Positions 35,601 through 50,600 of a DNA stretch of 64,000 bases are shown here, in pieces; position 1 is the first letter of the stretch, and each line of letters opens with the position of its first letter. The position numbers and the translations under genes were made by a program. The stretch comes from Vigna angularis. Its lineage: Eukaryota; Streptophyta; Magnoliopsida; Fabales; Fabaceae. The stretch is taken from assembly GCF_016808095.1 (NCBI RefSeq), contig NC_068974.1, forward strand, positions 32,286,825-32,350,824. The letters are read 5' to 3'. The notes under the pieces are model-generated. The model saw only the letters and a program-made list of their open reading frames with translations. It searched no databases and was not told where the DNA came from.

Positions 35601-38600
35601 TCTAAATATTTAAATCACAATGAAATGAACTAATAAAGGCACAAAAGCCTGGAAAAGAAAAACCCAATTTAGAGGTAGGAAAGCACATACTATATTATGA
35701 TAAGGGAAAAATAAAAAAATGAATTTAATTACATTTAGCAGTGTTCCCAATACAATTTGGTTCAGTTTCCACCAAAAGAAAAAATCATCTGAACCAATAA
35801 AAAACATGTGTGGTGCAGTTTGGTTCGGTTGAAATTAATTATGCAATCCGAACCAAACTATTGCAGTTTGAGTTGGTTCAGTTTTTGCAATTTCAAAACA
35901 ATTTTGCAACATTTTATTTTTTGAACAAGCATTTAACTTAAAAGCATTACCATTGAACGAATTTAAAGCAACACATTACATATTAGTTGTTGTCAAACAT
36001 TTCATAATTACAGTAAAAAAGACAAAACAAGATAACCATGATGAAAAGTCAAATAATTCTATACTACATTAATGAAAAAGTCAGCTGCAACAATAAAAAC
36101 TAGATTTCTGACAGAAATAGCACTTAGAATAATTTTAATTGATAAATGCAAAGATCTAAATACTATATGAATTAAACCGTATTCAAATTTAATGAACTCA
36201 ATAATAAATGAAATTTACTTACATTTAAAAAAATAAAAATAACATGGAAATAATAAATAGAATGCACTAGGCAATTTGGTTTGGTTTTCAATCCCACACC
36301 GCCAACTAAACCAAACTGAGTGGTCTGGAGGGAGAATAAAAAAACTAAATACAATTCAATGAATTTGGTTTCACAGTGGGCAGTTCTTCAGTTCGATTTT
36401 CTGTTTTCCAATTAGGATGGCTCGCTTTTAAACACCCCTAATTTCACTCACTATAGAGCTTCTTTTAATGTAAATTGTTTACCTTGTGGAGTAGCTGATG
36501 GAGAGCTGGATCATGAAGTTTTGATTTAGGGCTGCAATGTGGAAAGCAGAACAGGAATTAATTAGACAAAAAAAATAATAGGACTGTTAATATGTCAGGT
36601 AGTGTGGACCCATAAGCCCATTTGTGTGGTTGTTTAACAACGGGTAAAGAATGTAGTAAAAACCTGCAAAGCCATCTGTACAGATGCTGCAAAATTGAAT
36701 CAGCATAAACATTTCCTGATGTCACTGCATCTGCTAGGCAACGCTGGATCAACTGCTTAAGGACTCGAAAGGCATGTGCACAAGAGGTAGACTCATCAAA
36801 ACCATTCTGATCATTCATAGAAAATGCTCCAGAATCATGTTCGTGACCAAATCCTAATAGAGTGCCTCCTTCCATTTCATTAACTAGGCTGTACTTGAGT
36901 AGAGCATTTACAGCCAGGTGGTGTATCTGCATACAAATTAATTAATAAATAAAAATAAAATCATCATTAACTTTTAATTCTCATTCAATATGGGGAAAGT
37001 AACTTTAGATCATTGAACCTTTAACTCCACAGTTACGTTTCTATAAGCTCCAGGATATGTAAGAACAGGTTGTTGGACCTATTTTCAAATAGCACAGCCG
37101 TCAAGTTGAGCAATCAAATATAAGCATTTTAAATCATCAAATAATAACAAATAATGAGGGAAAATTATTCACCGGTGACAATAGTGGCACACTTTAGTAT
37201 TTATTCAAAAACCATTGGAACCCACAGTTTAAAATCTTATCATGTATGTCAGAGTGGTGAATTAGTTCATCATAAATTTGTTACTAAATCTGGGAGAGTT
37301 CCCAACAGATAACATCTGTTATAAAAGAACAAGTTAATCATGGCAGTCATGTTATAAAAGGTTGTTACTGCTTAATATTTGTAAAAGAATAAGTTAACAT
37401 CAGAGTGGTTGAGTACAGTACAATAAAAATCAGAGTGGCTGAGTACAGTACAATAACTGCAGCTTTCATAAGAATACAGAAATCATTTTTATTCTCAATA
37501 ACAATAATAATAATCATTTTTTCAAAATTTATAAGTGGAAAACATTAGGGTCTGCAAAAAATTGGGATAATAAAGAACCAAAATAACTCCGTGGCATACC
37601 TCATCAACAAAAAAGTTCTGTTCGCCATTAATCCCACCTAAATCTGGAAGGCCATCATCAGATATCCAAAGCACCTGTACAAATGGAAATCTCCTTCATG
37701 AATTATCATTTCAGGAACTATATAATGAATTACAAAATGTTCAACCCTGTCCTCTAAATAATTACAAACCCACATTTGAACACACAAAAGATAAAACTAT
37801 TTTGTTCATGTGAGGACACAAGATGTAAAACATCAAAAACAAAAGAAAGAGCAATAAATTTTCTTTTTGTTAAGTCTTAGAAAGTGGATTTATATCTTAC
37901 TCAATCACAACTAATAAGGGAAGATTTGCATCCACTCATTTAGTATAAGTTGACCATAGTTTTAATCAATTTGGGATATCCAACATATTCTCTCACATTG
38001 AGTACCATCTCAAACATGAGATAAGATATTTTTGACTAGTTAGATAGCAAATCGATTGAGATGACATAATATACCCAACAAGTCAATTTTGTAGGATTAA
38101 GTCAGACATAAATTCACTTTCTAAATACGATATTACAATAACTTCAATCAAATTAAAATTAAAACCTGTTGATTATCACGCAACGCCCTTGAAAAGAAGA
38201 TATCTGCCATAAATATGAGCCAGTCAAGTTCAAAGTTCCCCAGGGGTACCTGCAAAGGACATGCACAAGAAAACAAAATGTCATACAAAGTAAAAAATAT
38301 AACTTCTCAACTAAAAAGTATTTCCCCTGCAGGAACAATTAATGGCATATAAAGAGAGCTACGAATGTTTTTACTTGTCTTAAATAACCACTTTTGTTAA
38401 TTGAATTTTCCTTTTCCTAAACTATAAATTTCTTTTACAAACAAATATTTTTATCTATTTTTTTATAATCTCCCCCCAGTTATGTTTCTAAAGATTGAAC
38501 TACTTACATGGGCATATCTTGAGAGAGCAATTCTTTCATTTAACCATCGGACTGATGCAGCACAACGTTGCATTCCAACTTTACCAGCAGTTTGTTGCCA

Positions 38601-41600
38601 TCCAAGAATCTAAACAATGACAAAATTACATATATTATTAAAAAAAAAGGTCTAGTTACAGATATGCTTGAAAAGGACTACTTGTTTCAAACATTTTTAC
38701 CTGGTACTGACTATCACGTGCATTGTAAGGAACACTCAGGCATGGAAAATCATCTAGAGCACGGATGCCCAATTTTACTAATTGAACATTAGGGCATTCA
38801 ATGACAGCAACCATAGGCACATGATTTTCCCTTCCGTGACTAAGATTGAGAGAAGTGCAAAATAACTCAGTCCAAAAAATGTAAACAGAATATGGCATTT
38901 TAAAATTTCAGAGCTTGTCGAATTTCATAAAATAAATAACTGGAAAGCCTCAATCTTTAAGGACCATAAATATTAGCATTGTCAAAATTTAAATCTGCTA
39001 TCACTCGCAATCTCATTTTGAACATTAATTAATGTAACATTTCCACATAAGACAAAAAATCAACTTACCCATACATGATAGTCATATGGAATTTATCGGT
39101 TAAAATCAGATTCAGACAGAACAAACCTTATTTATATTATAATATAAACTCAAGTGCTACTACCTTATCTACATTACTCAATATTCAAAATCTTGTTTCA
39201 CTCATGTTACACTACAGGCAACAAACCCACCCTAAAAGAAATTGTATGAGAAAACTCCCCCATGTTCTTCTTCACATTTTAAGAACTTCATACTCTAAGA
39301 GAAAAGTCCTCTGCTCTTTGTTATAGGTAAAATTCTAAAAATTTTACTTACAGAAAAATCATTTTATAAAATCCATGAAGCATTAGATATTTTTTTTCGA
39401 AGTCTACCTTTCATCTCCAATTACATTATGTTTAATTCCTCTACTCTACACGTCCCTAAAAAAGTTCTACTTCTCCAATAACAGCATATTGAAATTTAAG
39501 AGACATTAGAATGATAATTAAGGTGAAGAGAGAAATTATGAGAGATTTAAATAAATGTATTTCTGAAACGTTCAAAGAGAGTTATAGTAAACCAAGATAG
39601 AATAGATAACCTGTGACTATTTATTGCTCTTTGCATCACTGTTTCAGCATCCTTGACATGGGCCACATAGTCCACCTGTATACAGGACATAATTATATTC
39701 AAACTTGATACAGATTAGTTTTTAAGTGATACTACAAAGTAAACAATCAGAAAAATGTAGTAGACTTACCTTAAAATTAATGTCATTCCTCGGAGGTGGG
39801 TCAATAGACAAAGCCTGGCAAGCATCATGAAATTGTCGTTCAAGAAAAGTCGGTAATAAATCTTTGTTTTGATAGGGATTAACCACCACAACAGTTATTG
39901 CTTTTGATGCAGGAAAATATCCAACATATATAGCCCGTCCCTCAGAGATGCTGAAATTCATAAAGGAGTATTAAATATGAAACTAAAGCTTTAAATATAT
40001 TGGAAGAAAAACAAAAAAAATAACATGAAGTTTCAAAGCAAATACAACTATATGTTTTTAACATAAATGAATGAAGAAAATAATCTCTGTAAATAAGGAG
40101 CCTCCACTTACCTGTGGTACAAATAAAAGAAGGATAAAGACTGTTCAAGATAAACACATTCTGTCGTAGTCTTCATGTGCAATTCACTCAAATTCCATGG
40201 TTCATGCAGACTACGTTTATTGGCAGTTTTATCCACCTTACATACGCAACCAAGCTGGATTAATGCATTAAACTCCAGTGGCACCTTTGTTTCATATATT
40301 CCCTGATATAAAATTGTCCATTAAATTCAATGTAACTACACTGATCATATATATTTTACACTATGAATATAATATTCATAATACAATTTAAGCTCTTCAT
40401 TGTAACTTAGTAACATAAATCCAAGAATTATACGGGGGGTTGTAAAAAATGATTCAGATTTGAGAGAACTCCCATTTTATACCATATAAAAGGTCCTGCA
40501 AATTTGGAACACAAATAGACCTTTCGCACATTGCCAAATTCATATAACCCAAGTTTATAATAAAAAAACCACAGTTCATATCACAACTTTTATCAGTCAA
40601 TGTTGAAAAGTTCGACTTTATCATGAGCCAGTCTAGTAATTTGCTAATCAAAATGAAAGACACTACAAGCCAGGAAAATATTTTGAATGAATAGTGCATA
40701 TTCAATGCCTTGCTCGGAAGAAAAAAGAATCTAGTAGAACTATATTTTAATGAGGCCAACCATACTCTTGCAAATAGATGGCACATACAAGTGTTCAACA
40801 CTGAAAAAACTACCTTTAACCCTGGGTAAAAGATAAAGACAACTTCGTATATATAAGTCAAACTACCAACTAGTAAAATACAAGAATTTACTGTACATCA
40901 AATTAACAACAAAATATTGGGTGAACAACAAATTGTTACTCCATTCAATAACTTTTTCTATATGTTAAATTCCAATAATATAACCATTGATTACATTGAT
41001 ATGATCTCAACGCTTATGCTACCAAATTTTCAATAAATTGGGCATCTATATCTAGATCATCTTATGTAGACATTTGCTTATATTTTCAAAATTTATAAGT
41101 TAAAATTTTATAAAAATTAAGTTAATCTATGCAATAACATTCAAAGATTGGATTATTAAACTTTAATATATACAATTATTGAATGTAATAACATGATCCT
41201 CACTCATACTACATATACAAACACACACATACAAGATGATTAGTCCGTATGCTGACCTCAATATCAGGATCCGCTAGAAGAGTTGCAAGTTTTTTGCTCA
41301 CTTCCCCATATTGAATTTCACTAATTGAGACCTGCAAAATTTTCAACGTAATAATGATACATTTCAATGAAAAAGTTAACAAAATCTACTAAACCTGAAA
41401 AAAATAGAAGCAATAACACCAACTACCTCATATAAGTTATAATTCAGCCTTCCATGAGGAAGATTCTTGTTAACACGTTTACCCATAAATTCTTCAGTAA
41501 TTGGAGATCTTGAATTGAGGTAAAAGACTCTAGGAACAGAAACAGGAATCTTATGCATACTCCCATCAACAACAACCCAAGCAACAAATTGGCCTATCAG

Positions 41601-44600
41601 TGAACTGGGAACTAATTGTATTATCTGAACCACAAAATTGGATAAGAAATTTTAAAAATCATACCAGTCATTAAGAAAATTGACTACTTGCAAAAAGTTA
41701 ACCATACCTGCCAATGACACTTCGTTAAGTCTACCTCAAGCCTTTTAAGATATGAACTGACATGACTTCTTCCTAGATTCCTCTTACCATTTATTTGTTC
41801 AGAAACACCATTCATGCGATTAGATATCTTTGATTTCTCCAATCTGGGAAACAAAAATCTCTTCTTTAGTCGGGTTTTGTTCCAACAATCAAATGTATGG
41901 CTTAAAGGATGGTTGGTCAGTTAATAGTTTTTTTTATCAACAATGTTTAGTTGTTAGTATTTGCTAGTGGAGGAAGTCGAACCAACAACCTCTACAACCC
42001 TTCCTTCCAAACCTATCAAATCAACCTTATATCTCCCAAGTGTTAGTGGGGGAGTAGAACCACAACCTCTCCCACCTTCCTTCTAACTTTACCATTAAGC
42101 CAATCTTATATCTCCGGTTGGTCAGTTAATAGTAAAGTGAGTCAAACAATGATATAAACTTACATTATAAACTTCAAAACAGGGAAAAAGCTTCAACGAT
42201 AGTTACCACACCATGAAAGCCAGCCATTGTAGTAAGAGTCAAATGCCCCAAAAAACAACATTCTTCCAATGTAGGACTCGTCTTTTTTTGGTAATAAATA
42301 TAGAACTCAAGTCACATACATTACAATTGATCCTAACACATTATTCATGATTGGTCCTTCACATGTTACAGTGGCCCAGTTAAAGAAAACTGTAGATATT
42401 TGTGGATATCCTATTCTATTTGGACAACTTATATACAGTTCAATTGGTGTTACGCTCCAATCAAATTTAGAGTATCATCTCAATAATACACAATGACATT
42501 TAATGGAATCCACCAAGGTGAAACTCTGATTCTGATTGAAAACAACAACAATGATACTGTCCATTTTAATTCACTTAAGTTTCAATTTCGTTTTCATTTA
42601 AGCCAGGAATAGTTTAGTAAGTACTAACATCTCAAGATGTCACACTAAAGGCTTGGGTCATACAAATTCTGAAAAAAACCAATTTCATAATATACAAGAA
42701 CATAGCAATGCTAAATTCCCCCTTTTGAGCTTTTGTATGATCTAGCTCTATTAGTTATCATGTTAACGGTGTCTACCAATAAAATTACATGCATAATGCA
42801 GAAAAGAAAAGTATCAGCAGAAGATCCAAAGGATTGTTTTAGCTCTTTCAAACAACCCAAGACTATCTTTTGGGTCTTGCTCTTAATGGGAAGAAACCAC
42901 ACCAAAGAGTTCCTAATACCAATGCATGAAAGTGAGCACTTTACCTTTGCTTCTTTCTTCTTTCCAGAATATTTTTCCACATTCGCTTCTTTACTTGAAG
43001 CCATCCCTGATAATCTACATTTCTGTCTATATTTTCATACGTTTCATCTTGTTGTGGTGGTGAAAGTAGATTTTTCTTGCTGCTATTATCTTTACTATGC
43101 TCTTGCTCTAAATCTTGTTGATCACTGAGCTTCCTCGAATTTTGTTCATTATTAGCTTCATAATGCCTTATAATTGGTCTAGGTCCGTAAGTAGAACTCC
43201 TACCCTTGTTTCCAAAGTCCTCTAACTCATTAAGAATCTCATCATCCATCACAAGAGAGACACGATTTGAGTCATTAAGCTTTTTCAAGTGCTCGTTCTT
43301 GTTCATTGGTTTAAAGGCATCAACTATTTTCCGTTGGCGAAATTTGTCCTCCTTCTCCCGAACTTTTTTGTGCAACCAATCAGGATGAGCTACCCTAGGG
43401 ACAGGGTTTGAAACCTGCAGGCATTAAACTCCTTTAGAAAAGAGAGCAAACAAGAATGGATTATTTCAAATCCAGACAAAAGAATTCAATAAACCTTTTG
43501 CATTGCAGCAGGAATAGTGACAATCTTTTGAATTGCAGAACTAAGCCGCTGCTTGTAATAGGACCAATCAATTATTGAACGAATGGCAACTTCCAATGAA
43601 ACTTTGCACCATTTTCGGACATAGAACTTCATTACCTCTGCATACATTAAGCATACACCTATTTAGAATATGAAATACAATCATTTTGTTTTGTCTGAAT
43701 TAAGAAAGTAAAAAAGTTACCAGCATCAGTTTCAAATATTGCCACAGGAATAGCACGCTCACTAACTGGTGTGCCCTGCAAAGGCAATAACCTTTTAAAA
43801 TAAAAGTAACTAGGAAATAAAGAAGTTGTGATGATTGTAGTTAGATGAAAAAAGGAAAATATATATTTGCGATTCACAAATTTTCTGTATCAAACATGGA
43901 CCACACCTTTGGTTCACTTGCAACTATGTACTGACATCGAAGACCTTTATCTTTGACCATTGTATCTCCAAGAAAGTCAGCTAGACGTTTAGCCGTGGTA
44001 ACAGCACAAGACTTCTGCTCACCATAATCAGCTAAAGATTTGCTCATGGTACTTGATTCTGATATATAATCAAGCAACTCACTGTCTGCGATATCCTTTC
44101 CCTGGTTCTGTATGACAAAGATTTGATAAAATAAGGAAGCAAAAAAGTTGTACCTAGTCATGAGCATCAATATCATAAAACTAATTTGAACCAAACATAT
44201 ATGAACTCTCTGTTAGACCTCTTATAAGTAAGAACTATAAGAGGAGAAACCAGAAATAAATAGGACAGTTATTGTAATAGTTTTTGACAGTTTTGTGTTC
44301 AGTTTGACAGTTTTCCATATTTTATTAGGGCCAATCATAACTGCTTTTAGGCAGTTATCAGAACAGCAGAAAATAGAGAAAGGGAGGGAAAAAGGCATAT
44401 TAGATTGGAGAGAAAATCTGAAAAGGGAGAGACCAAGCTCGGTAACTTGGAAGATGCATCCTGTCATAAGTGTTGTTCTATTTCAATTTGTGTTTTGCTG
44501 TGTTTTGTGCAATCTGGTAAATTATAGACCAGATCTTGTGACATCAACTGGTATCAGAGTTGTACGTTCCAAGGGACCCTCACGGTGACAACACAAAGCA

Positions 44601-47600
44601 TGGAAGCAAGGGTGGAAGCATTGGACAGGGGGTTGGAAGGCTTGTTGGCAATGCAGGTAACAATGGCAAAAATTTCTGAACAGTTAAACGAAGTGAAGGC
44701 ATCTATACATGAAATTAGTGAGACAAGAGGAAGAGAACAGTGATGGCGGCCAACCATTTCGTGCAGGTGGCATGCAACGGAGCCATACGCGTCGATGATA
44801 CAAAGTGGGTAGGTGGAGGAAGTTAGAGATACCAATTTTTGGTGGTGAGGATGCATATGGATGGATAAACCCGAGTAGAGCGATATTTTGACTTAAAAGG
44901 GATGGCACGAGAGGATAAATTACATGCAGTGAAGGGAAGGCGCTGACTTGGCATCAATGGTGGGAGTTTTCAGAGCACCAACCAACTTGGGAGGATTTTA
45001 GGGCAGCAGTTATTAGATGCTTCCAACACACCATGGTTGAAAATCCTTTTGAATGGTTGAGTCTAAAAGCAAATAGGCTCAGTGGAGGAATATCGGGAGA
45101 AGTTTGAACTCTATGCTGGTTCGTTAAAGAATAGAACCAGTGTACTTGCAAGGCATATTTTTGAATGGGCTTAATGAATTAATTAAAGTAGAACTTAAAC
45201 TCTACCCAATAGAGAGTTTGGCTGATTTAATGGATTGTGCACAACAGGTCGATGAGAAGAATCGATTGGCTGAGAGAGGGAGCATTACTGGAAGTAGTTG
45301 GAGTCGGCCAACTCGAACATCTAATAACAATCCTTACCAGATCACAAAACAGAATTGGAGCAGTTGCTTTTCAATTAGCTCTTCCGTCAAAGAGTAAGAT
45401 TCATCCGGTATTTCATGTCTCTCTATAAAAGAGAGCTCTTTCGCCCTCCACAAGGCCACAAACTCTACCTCCAATGTTATCACAAGAACTAGAATTACTG
45501 GTCACCCCAGCTGCGGTGAAAACATGCGCAATTCCCCCAATGGGACTGCAGAAGTGCTAATTCAGTGGACAGATCTGCCAGAATTTGAAGCCACCTGGGA
45601 ATCCATGTAGACCATTATGCACCACTTTCCTTCTTTTGACCTTGAGGACAAGGACTCTTTTTGGGGGGGTATTGTTAGACCTCTTATAAGTAAGCACTAT
45701 AAAAGGAGAAACTAGAAATAAAGAGTCTGCAGGATCTATAGTAAATAGGATAGTTATTGTGATAGTTTTTGACAGTTCTGTGTTCAGTTTGACAGTTTTC
45801 TATATTTAATTAGGGCCAAGCATAACTGCTTTTAGGCTGTTATCAGAACAGTAGAAAAATAGAGAAAGGGAGGGAAAAAGGCATATTAGACTGGAGAGAA
45901 AATTTGGAATGCGAGAGACCAAGCTCTCGGTAACTTGGAAGATGCATACTGTCCCAAGTGTTGTTCTATTTCAGTTTGTGTTCTATTGTGTTCTGTGTAA
46001 TCTGGTAAATTATAGACCAGATCTCGTGAGAGTAATTGTTGTAATTAGAGAAAACCTTACTAAGTATTTTTCTATAATTATTTAGGTATGAGGTGCCTAA
46101 CTTAGGGGTGCCTAACATAGGAGGTGCCTAACTTAGAGGTGCCTAACTTAAGGAGGTGCCTAACTTTTACTCCTATAAATACATTAGTATGTTGTAATAA
46201 TATGTATTGAAATAAATATAGTTCTACATGTTTCTCAAGATGGTATCAGAGCTCCCGATCTTGGGAGCTCTGTTTCCGCTGCACTGATAAGCTACCAGCC
46301 ACCAGCAACAGCAGCTATCCAGCCACTTCAACTGTAGCAGAAACTATTGGAATCACTGATAGGACAGAAAGGGACGCCTATCTGCAGCAAACACAACATT
46401 GCAAATCGCTCCGGAGAAGACGTTGCCACGCGCCGCCACGCACAACCAGCCTTGCCGGCGCGTGTAGCCCACGCGCCTAGTTCCGGCGAGACCCACTCGC
46501 CGCCGACGTCACAGAAGGAGTCGCCGGAGCCTCCTTATTCCGTTACAAGGGCCGGTGACAACCCATTTTGGCTCAGATCGGAGTAAATCTGAGTTTTGAA
46601 GTACTGCTCCATATTATTCTGTGTAGCCCACACTGTTTTCCACTGCCCAGGCTGTTTTTCCGCTGTCCGACGCCTTGTGCCGCTGTCCGACGCCTTGTGC
46701 CGCTGTCCGGCACCGTTTGTCGCTGTCCAGGCCGCGTTTGTCGCTGTCCAGGCGCCGTTTGCCGCTGTCTGGCACCGTTTGCCGCTGTCCGGCACCGTTT
46801 TCCACTGTTTCGTCAGCAGATAGGGTCCCCAGATTGCATTCCCAAGGATGTCTGAGGTAAAATTTATTCCTTTGGGTCCTAATAATCTTCCAAATATGAT
46901 AGGTGCCTATCGGTTGGATGGGCGGAATTTCTTACAATGGAGCCAGTACATTCGAAGGATTCTCAAGGGTCGTTCAAGACTAGACCACATAGATGGTGGA
47001 GGACCAGAACCAGATGACTCAAACTTCCTAATGTGGGACAATGAAGATTCACTAATTATGACTTGGATGTGGCATTCCATGGTTCCTGAGATAAGTCGAA
47101 ATTACATGTTTCATTCTTCTGCCAAGGAGATATGGGATGATTTACAAAATACTTTTTCATTAAAAAAGGATTTTGCTGCATGTTATGACATTGAGAGCAG
47201 GATATTTAATACAAAACAGGGCTCACATTCTGTATCAGAATATCATGGAATTTTGAATGGTCTTTGGATTGAATTAGATCAATACCAAACAATAAAGATG
47301 TGTAAGACAGATGCTACCGCACATGCTGAAGTCGTGGAAAGAGGAAGAATCTTTAAATTTCTCCATGGCCTAAATCAAGAGTATGACCCAATTAGGGTAC
47401 AGATCTTAGGAAGAGAAAAATTATCTTCCTTATCAGAAGTATTTTTTATGGCAAGAGGAGAAGAAACTCGAAGAGCTGTCATGCTTGATGGGGGGATCTC
47501 CAACACAGGCTCTGCCATGACAACCGGAAAGGGATTCCACAAAGGAACGAGCACTGGAGGAAAGTCATTTGAAAGAGGAAATCGTGGAGATTATTATACT

Positions 47601-50600
47601 GGAGGAAAGTCATTTGAAACAGGAAATCGTGGAGATTATTGTTCATTTTGTAGAAGATCTGGACATACCAAAGAAACATGCTTCAGACTCCATGGGAAAA
47701 GTAATGTTCTAAAGTGTATGAGGAATAACAAAGGGCCTACTCAAAAATGGGTAAATCACACTACCTCAGAACAGGAAGCCACCAATCAATCTAATGTTTC
47801 TCCACCACCAGATCTTGACATGAAAGCTTATAAGGAAGAACTCGACCGCTTGAAAGCAATGGTTGAATCAATGAGTAAGCCCTCTGGATCATGTACTCTG
47901 TCCATGAAAGGTAAGATTTGTCTCAATATTGTTGGTAATATGACTCAAGGTATTTGGATTCTTGATTCAGGAGCAACTGATCATATGACACCTTGTCGTG
48001 TGTCTTTCAACTCATATGATGAAAGCAGTAAAGAACAACTTATTACTGTTGCGAATGGTCAGGGTATACCTATATGTGGCTCTGGGAATATAGTTTTGGA
48101 ATCATCCATTATATTAAAGGGCGTTTTACATGTTCCACAATTAGCCAATAATCTTATCTCTGTGCAAAAACTCACAAAGGATTTAAATTGTTCAGTAATA
48201 TTTTTCTCCACTCATTGTGTTTTTCAGGATCTTGCCACGGGGAAGACGATTTTAACTGCTAAGGAGCAAAGTGGGTTGTATCTATTAGAGACTAATGACC
48301 AAAGCACAACAAATATTTTGAGTCTACAAGCTACATCTGAGACGTGGGCAAACTCTCAAATATGGCTTCATCATAAAAGGCTTGGACATCCTTCATTTAA
48401 CGTTATCAAGTCTTTATTTCCCCATTTGTTTACCAATGAGTCTGTTGAGTCTTTTAATTGTGATATTTGTCAATTATCAAAACATCATCGTGCATCTTAT
48501 CCTATTAGTAATAAAAAGAGTACTTCTCCTTTTGATTTAATTCACACTGATGTTTGGGGACCAGTTGTCGCATCTATTTCTGGAGCAAAATGGTTTGTTA
48601 CCTTTATTGACGATTGCACTCGTGTCACATGGACATACCTTATGAGCAATAAATCTGAAGTTTTCCAAATCTTTGTTAAATTTTTTCATCTTGTCCAAAA
48701 TCAATTTGGAAGAAATATCAAAAGAATTCGGTCTGATAATGGTACTGAATATGATAATCATGAATTCCTCAATTTTTTCTCTCATAATGGTATTGTTCAT
48801 GAACTTACATGTGTAAACACTCCTCAACAAAATGGGATTGCGGAGAGAAAGAATCGTCATCTCCTTGAAGTAACTAGAGCTCTTCGTTTTCAAATGTTTG
48901 TTCCAAAAATTTACTGGGGGGAAGCAGTGTTAACTGCCACATATCTCATCAATAGGTTACCTACCCGTGTCTTAAACGGCATTAGTCCTATAGAGTCTTT
49001 ATTGTCTTTTGTTCCTTCTTCCCCTTTAATATCAAGTCTGCCTAGTAGAATTTTTGGATGTATTGCTTTTGTTCACTCTCATCACCCTAATCGTAGCAAA
49101 TTAGATCCAAAAGCCCTTAAATGTATCTTTATAGGGTATCCTTCTAATAAAAAAGGGTACAAATGTTATCATCCTCAGAGTCGTCGCATCTTTATCAGCA
49201 TGGATGTCACATTTCATGAAACACAGTCCTTTTATGTCAGTTCACCACTTCAGGGGTAGAAAACACTTGAAATGGATGAACTCTCCTTCTTGTCATTACC
49301 ATGTCAGTCTTCGCAGGATGCCCAAGACCTGAGCAATGAAACTATCAGGATCCATAATAAGGATGAAGAAGAAGACAATTTTTTTGGTCAAAAATATGAA
49401 AGAAGAAAACAACCCACTTCGACTCTAGAGCAAGAAAAATTGTCTAATCCGGAGGTGAGAATCCCTGAAGACAACATCGAAGAGGTAAGTATTACTGATG
49501 ACTTGCCCATTGCATTGAGAAAAGAAAGGAGATCATGTGCTAAATATCCCATTTCTCAACATGTTTGCACTAACAATCTCTCTGATAAGCATAGAAGTTT
49601 TATTGCTGCCATTGATGCAACAAAAATTCCTACCTCAATCCAAGAAGCCATGAAACTTGAACATTGGACTCAAGCCATGAAAGAAGAGATGAATGCATTA
49701 GAAAGAAATTCAACTTGGGAAATTGTTGACAAGCCAAGAGACAAGAAGGCAGTAGGATGTAGATGGCTATTCACAGTGAAACATAAGGCGGATGGAACAA
49801 TAGAAAGATATAAAGCGAGACTGGTGGCAAAAGGCTATACTCAAACCTATGGGATTGACTATGAGGAGACATTTGCTCCTGTGGCAAAGATGAATACAGT
49901 TCGAGTTATTCTTGCTTTGGCGGCTCATTTTAGATGGGACTTACACCAGTTGGATGTAAAGAATGCCTTTCTTCACGGAGATCTGGAAGAGGAAGTTTAC
50001 ATGGATATTCCCCCAGGGTTTGAAGTGAAAAATGAACGAAACAAGGTTTGTCTTCTAAAGAAAGCATTGTATGGTCTTAAGCAATCCCCTAGAGCATGGT
50101 TTGGAAGATTTACAAAAGCAATGATTTCCTTGGGATACAGACAAAGCCAAGGAGACCACACTCTATTCATAAAACATTCATCTACAGGTAAACTCACCCT
50201 ATTGCTTGTCTATGTGGATGACATGATTATTGCAGGAGATGACGAAGCAGAAAAGTTGGCATTAAAAGAAAAACTGGCAGCTCAATTTGAAATAAAAGAC
50301 CTAGGAAAACTTAAATACTTTCTTGGAATAGAGGTTGCTTACTCCAAGGAAGGAATATTCATCTCCCAAAGGAAATATGTACTTGATCTCCTCAAAGAAA
50401 CGGGAAAACTGGGATGTCGAACTTCAACAATTCCTATAGAACAGAATCATAGAATTGGAAGTGAAGAAAGTGCTCCTGTAGAGAAGACCCAGTATCAAAG
50501 ATTAGTAGGAAAACTAATCTATCTATCACACACAAGACCAGACATTGCCTATGCAGTTAGTGTAGTAAGCCAATTCATGCATGATCCAAGAAATAGACAC

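Noticed and set aside
41929..42115. A tRNA gene on the minus strand
   Set aside because: A and B boxes are present, but no cloverleaf can be drawn and an 18-bp duplication plus A tail mark a SINE.
42733..43128. 131-aa plus-strand frame opposite POL2A
   Set aside because: It overlaps POL2A exon 42945-43414 in antisense and has no independent domain.
46535..46860. Several frames of 60-95 aa before the Copia coding start
   Set aside because: All derive from the GC-rich leader repeat; the translations are periodic and differ by strand and phase only.
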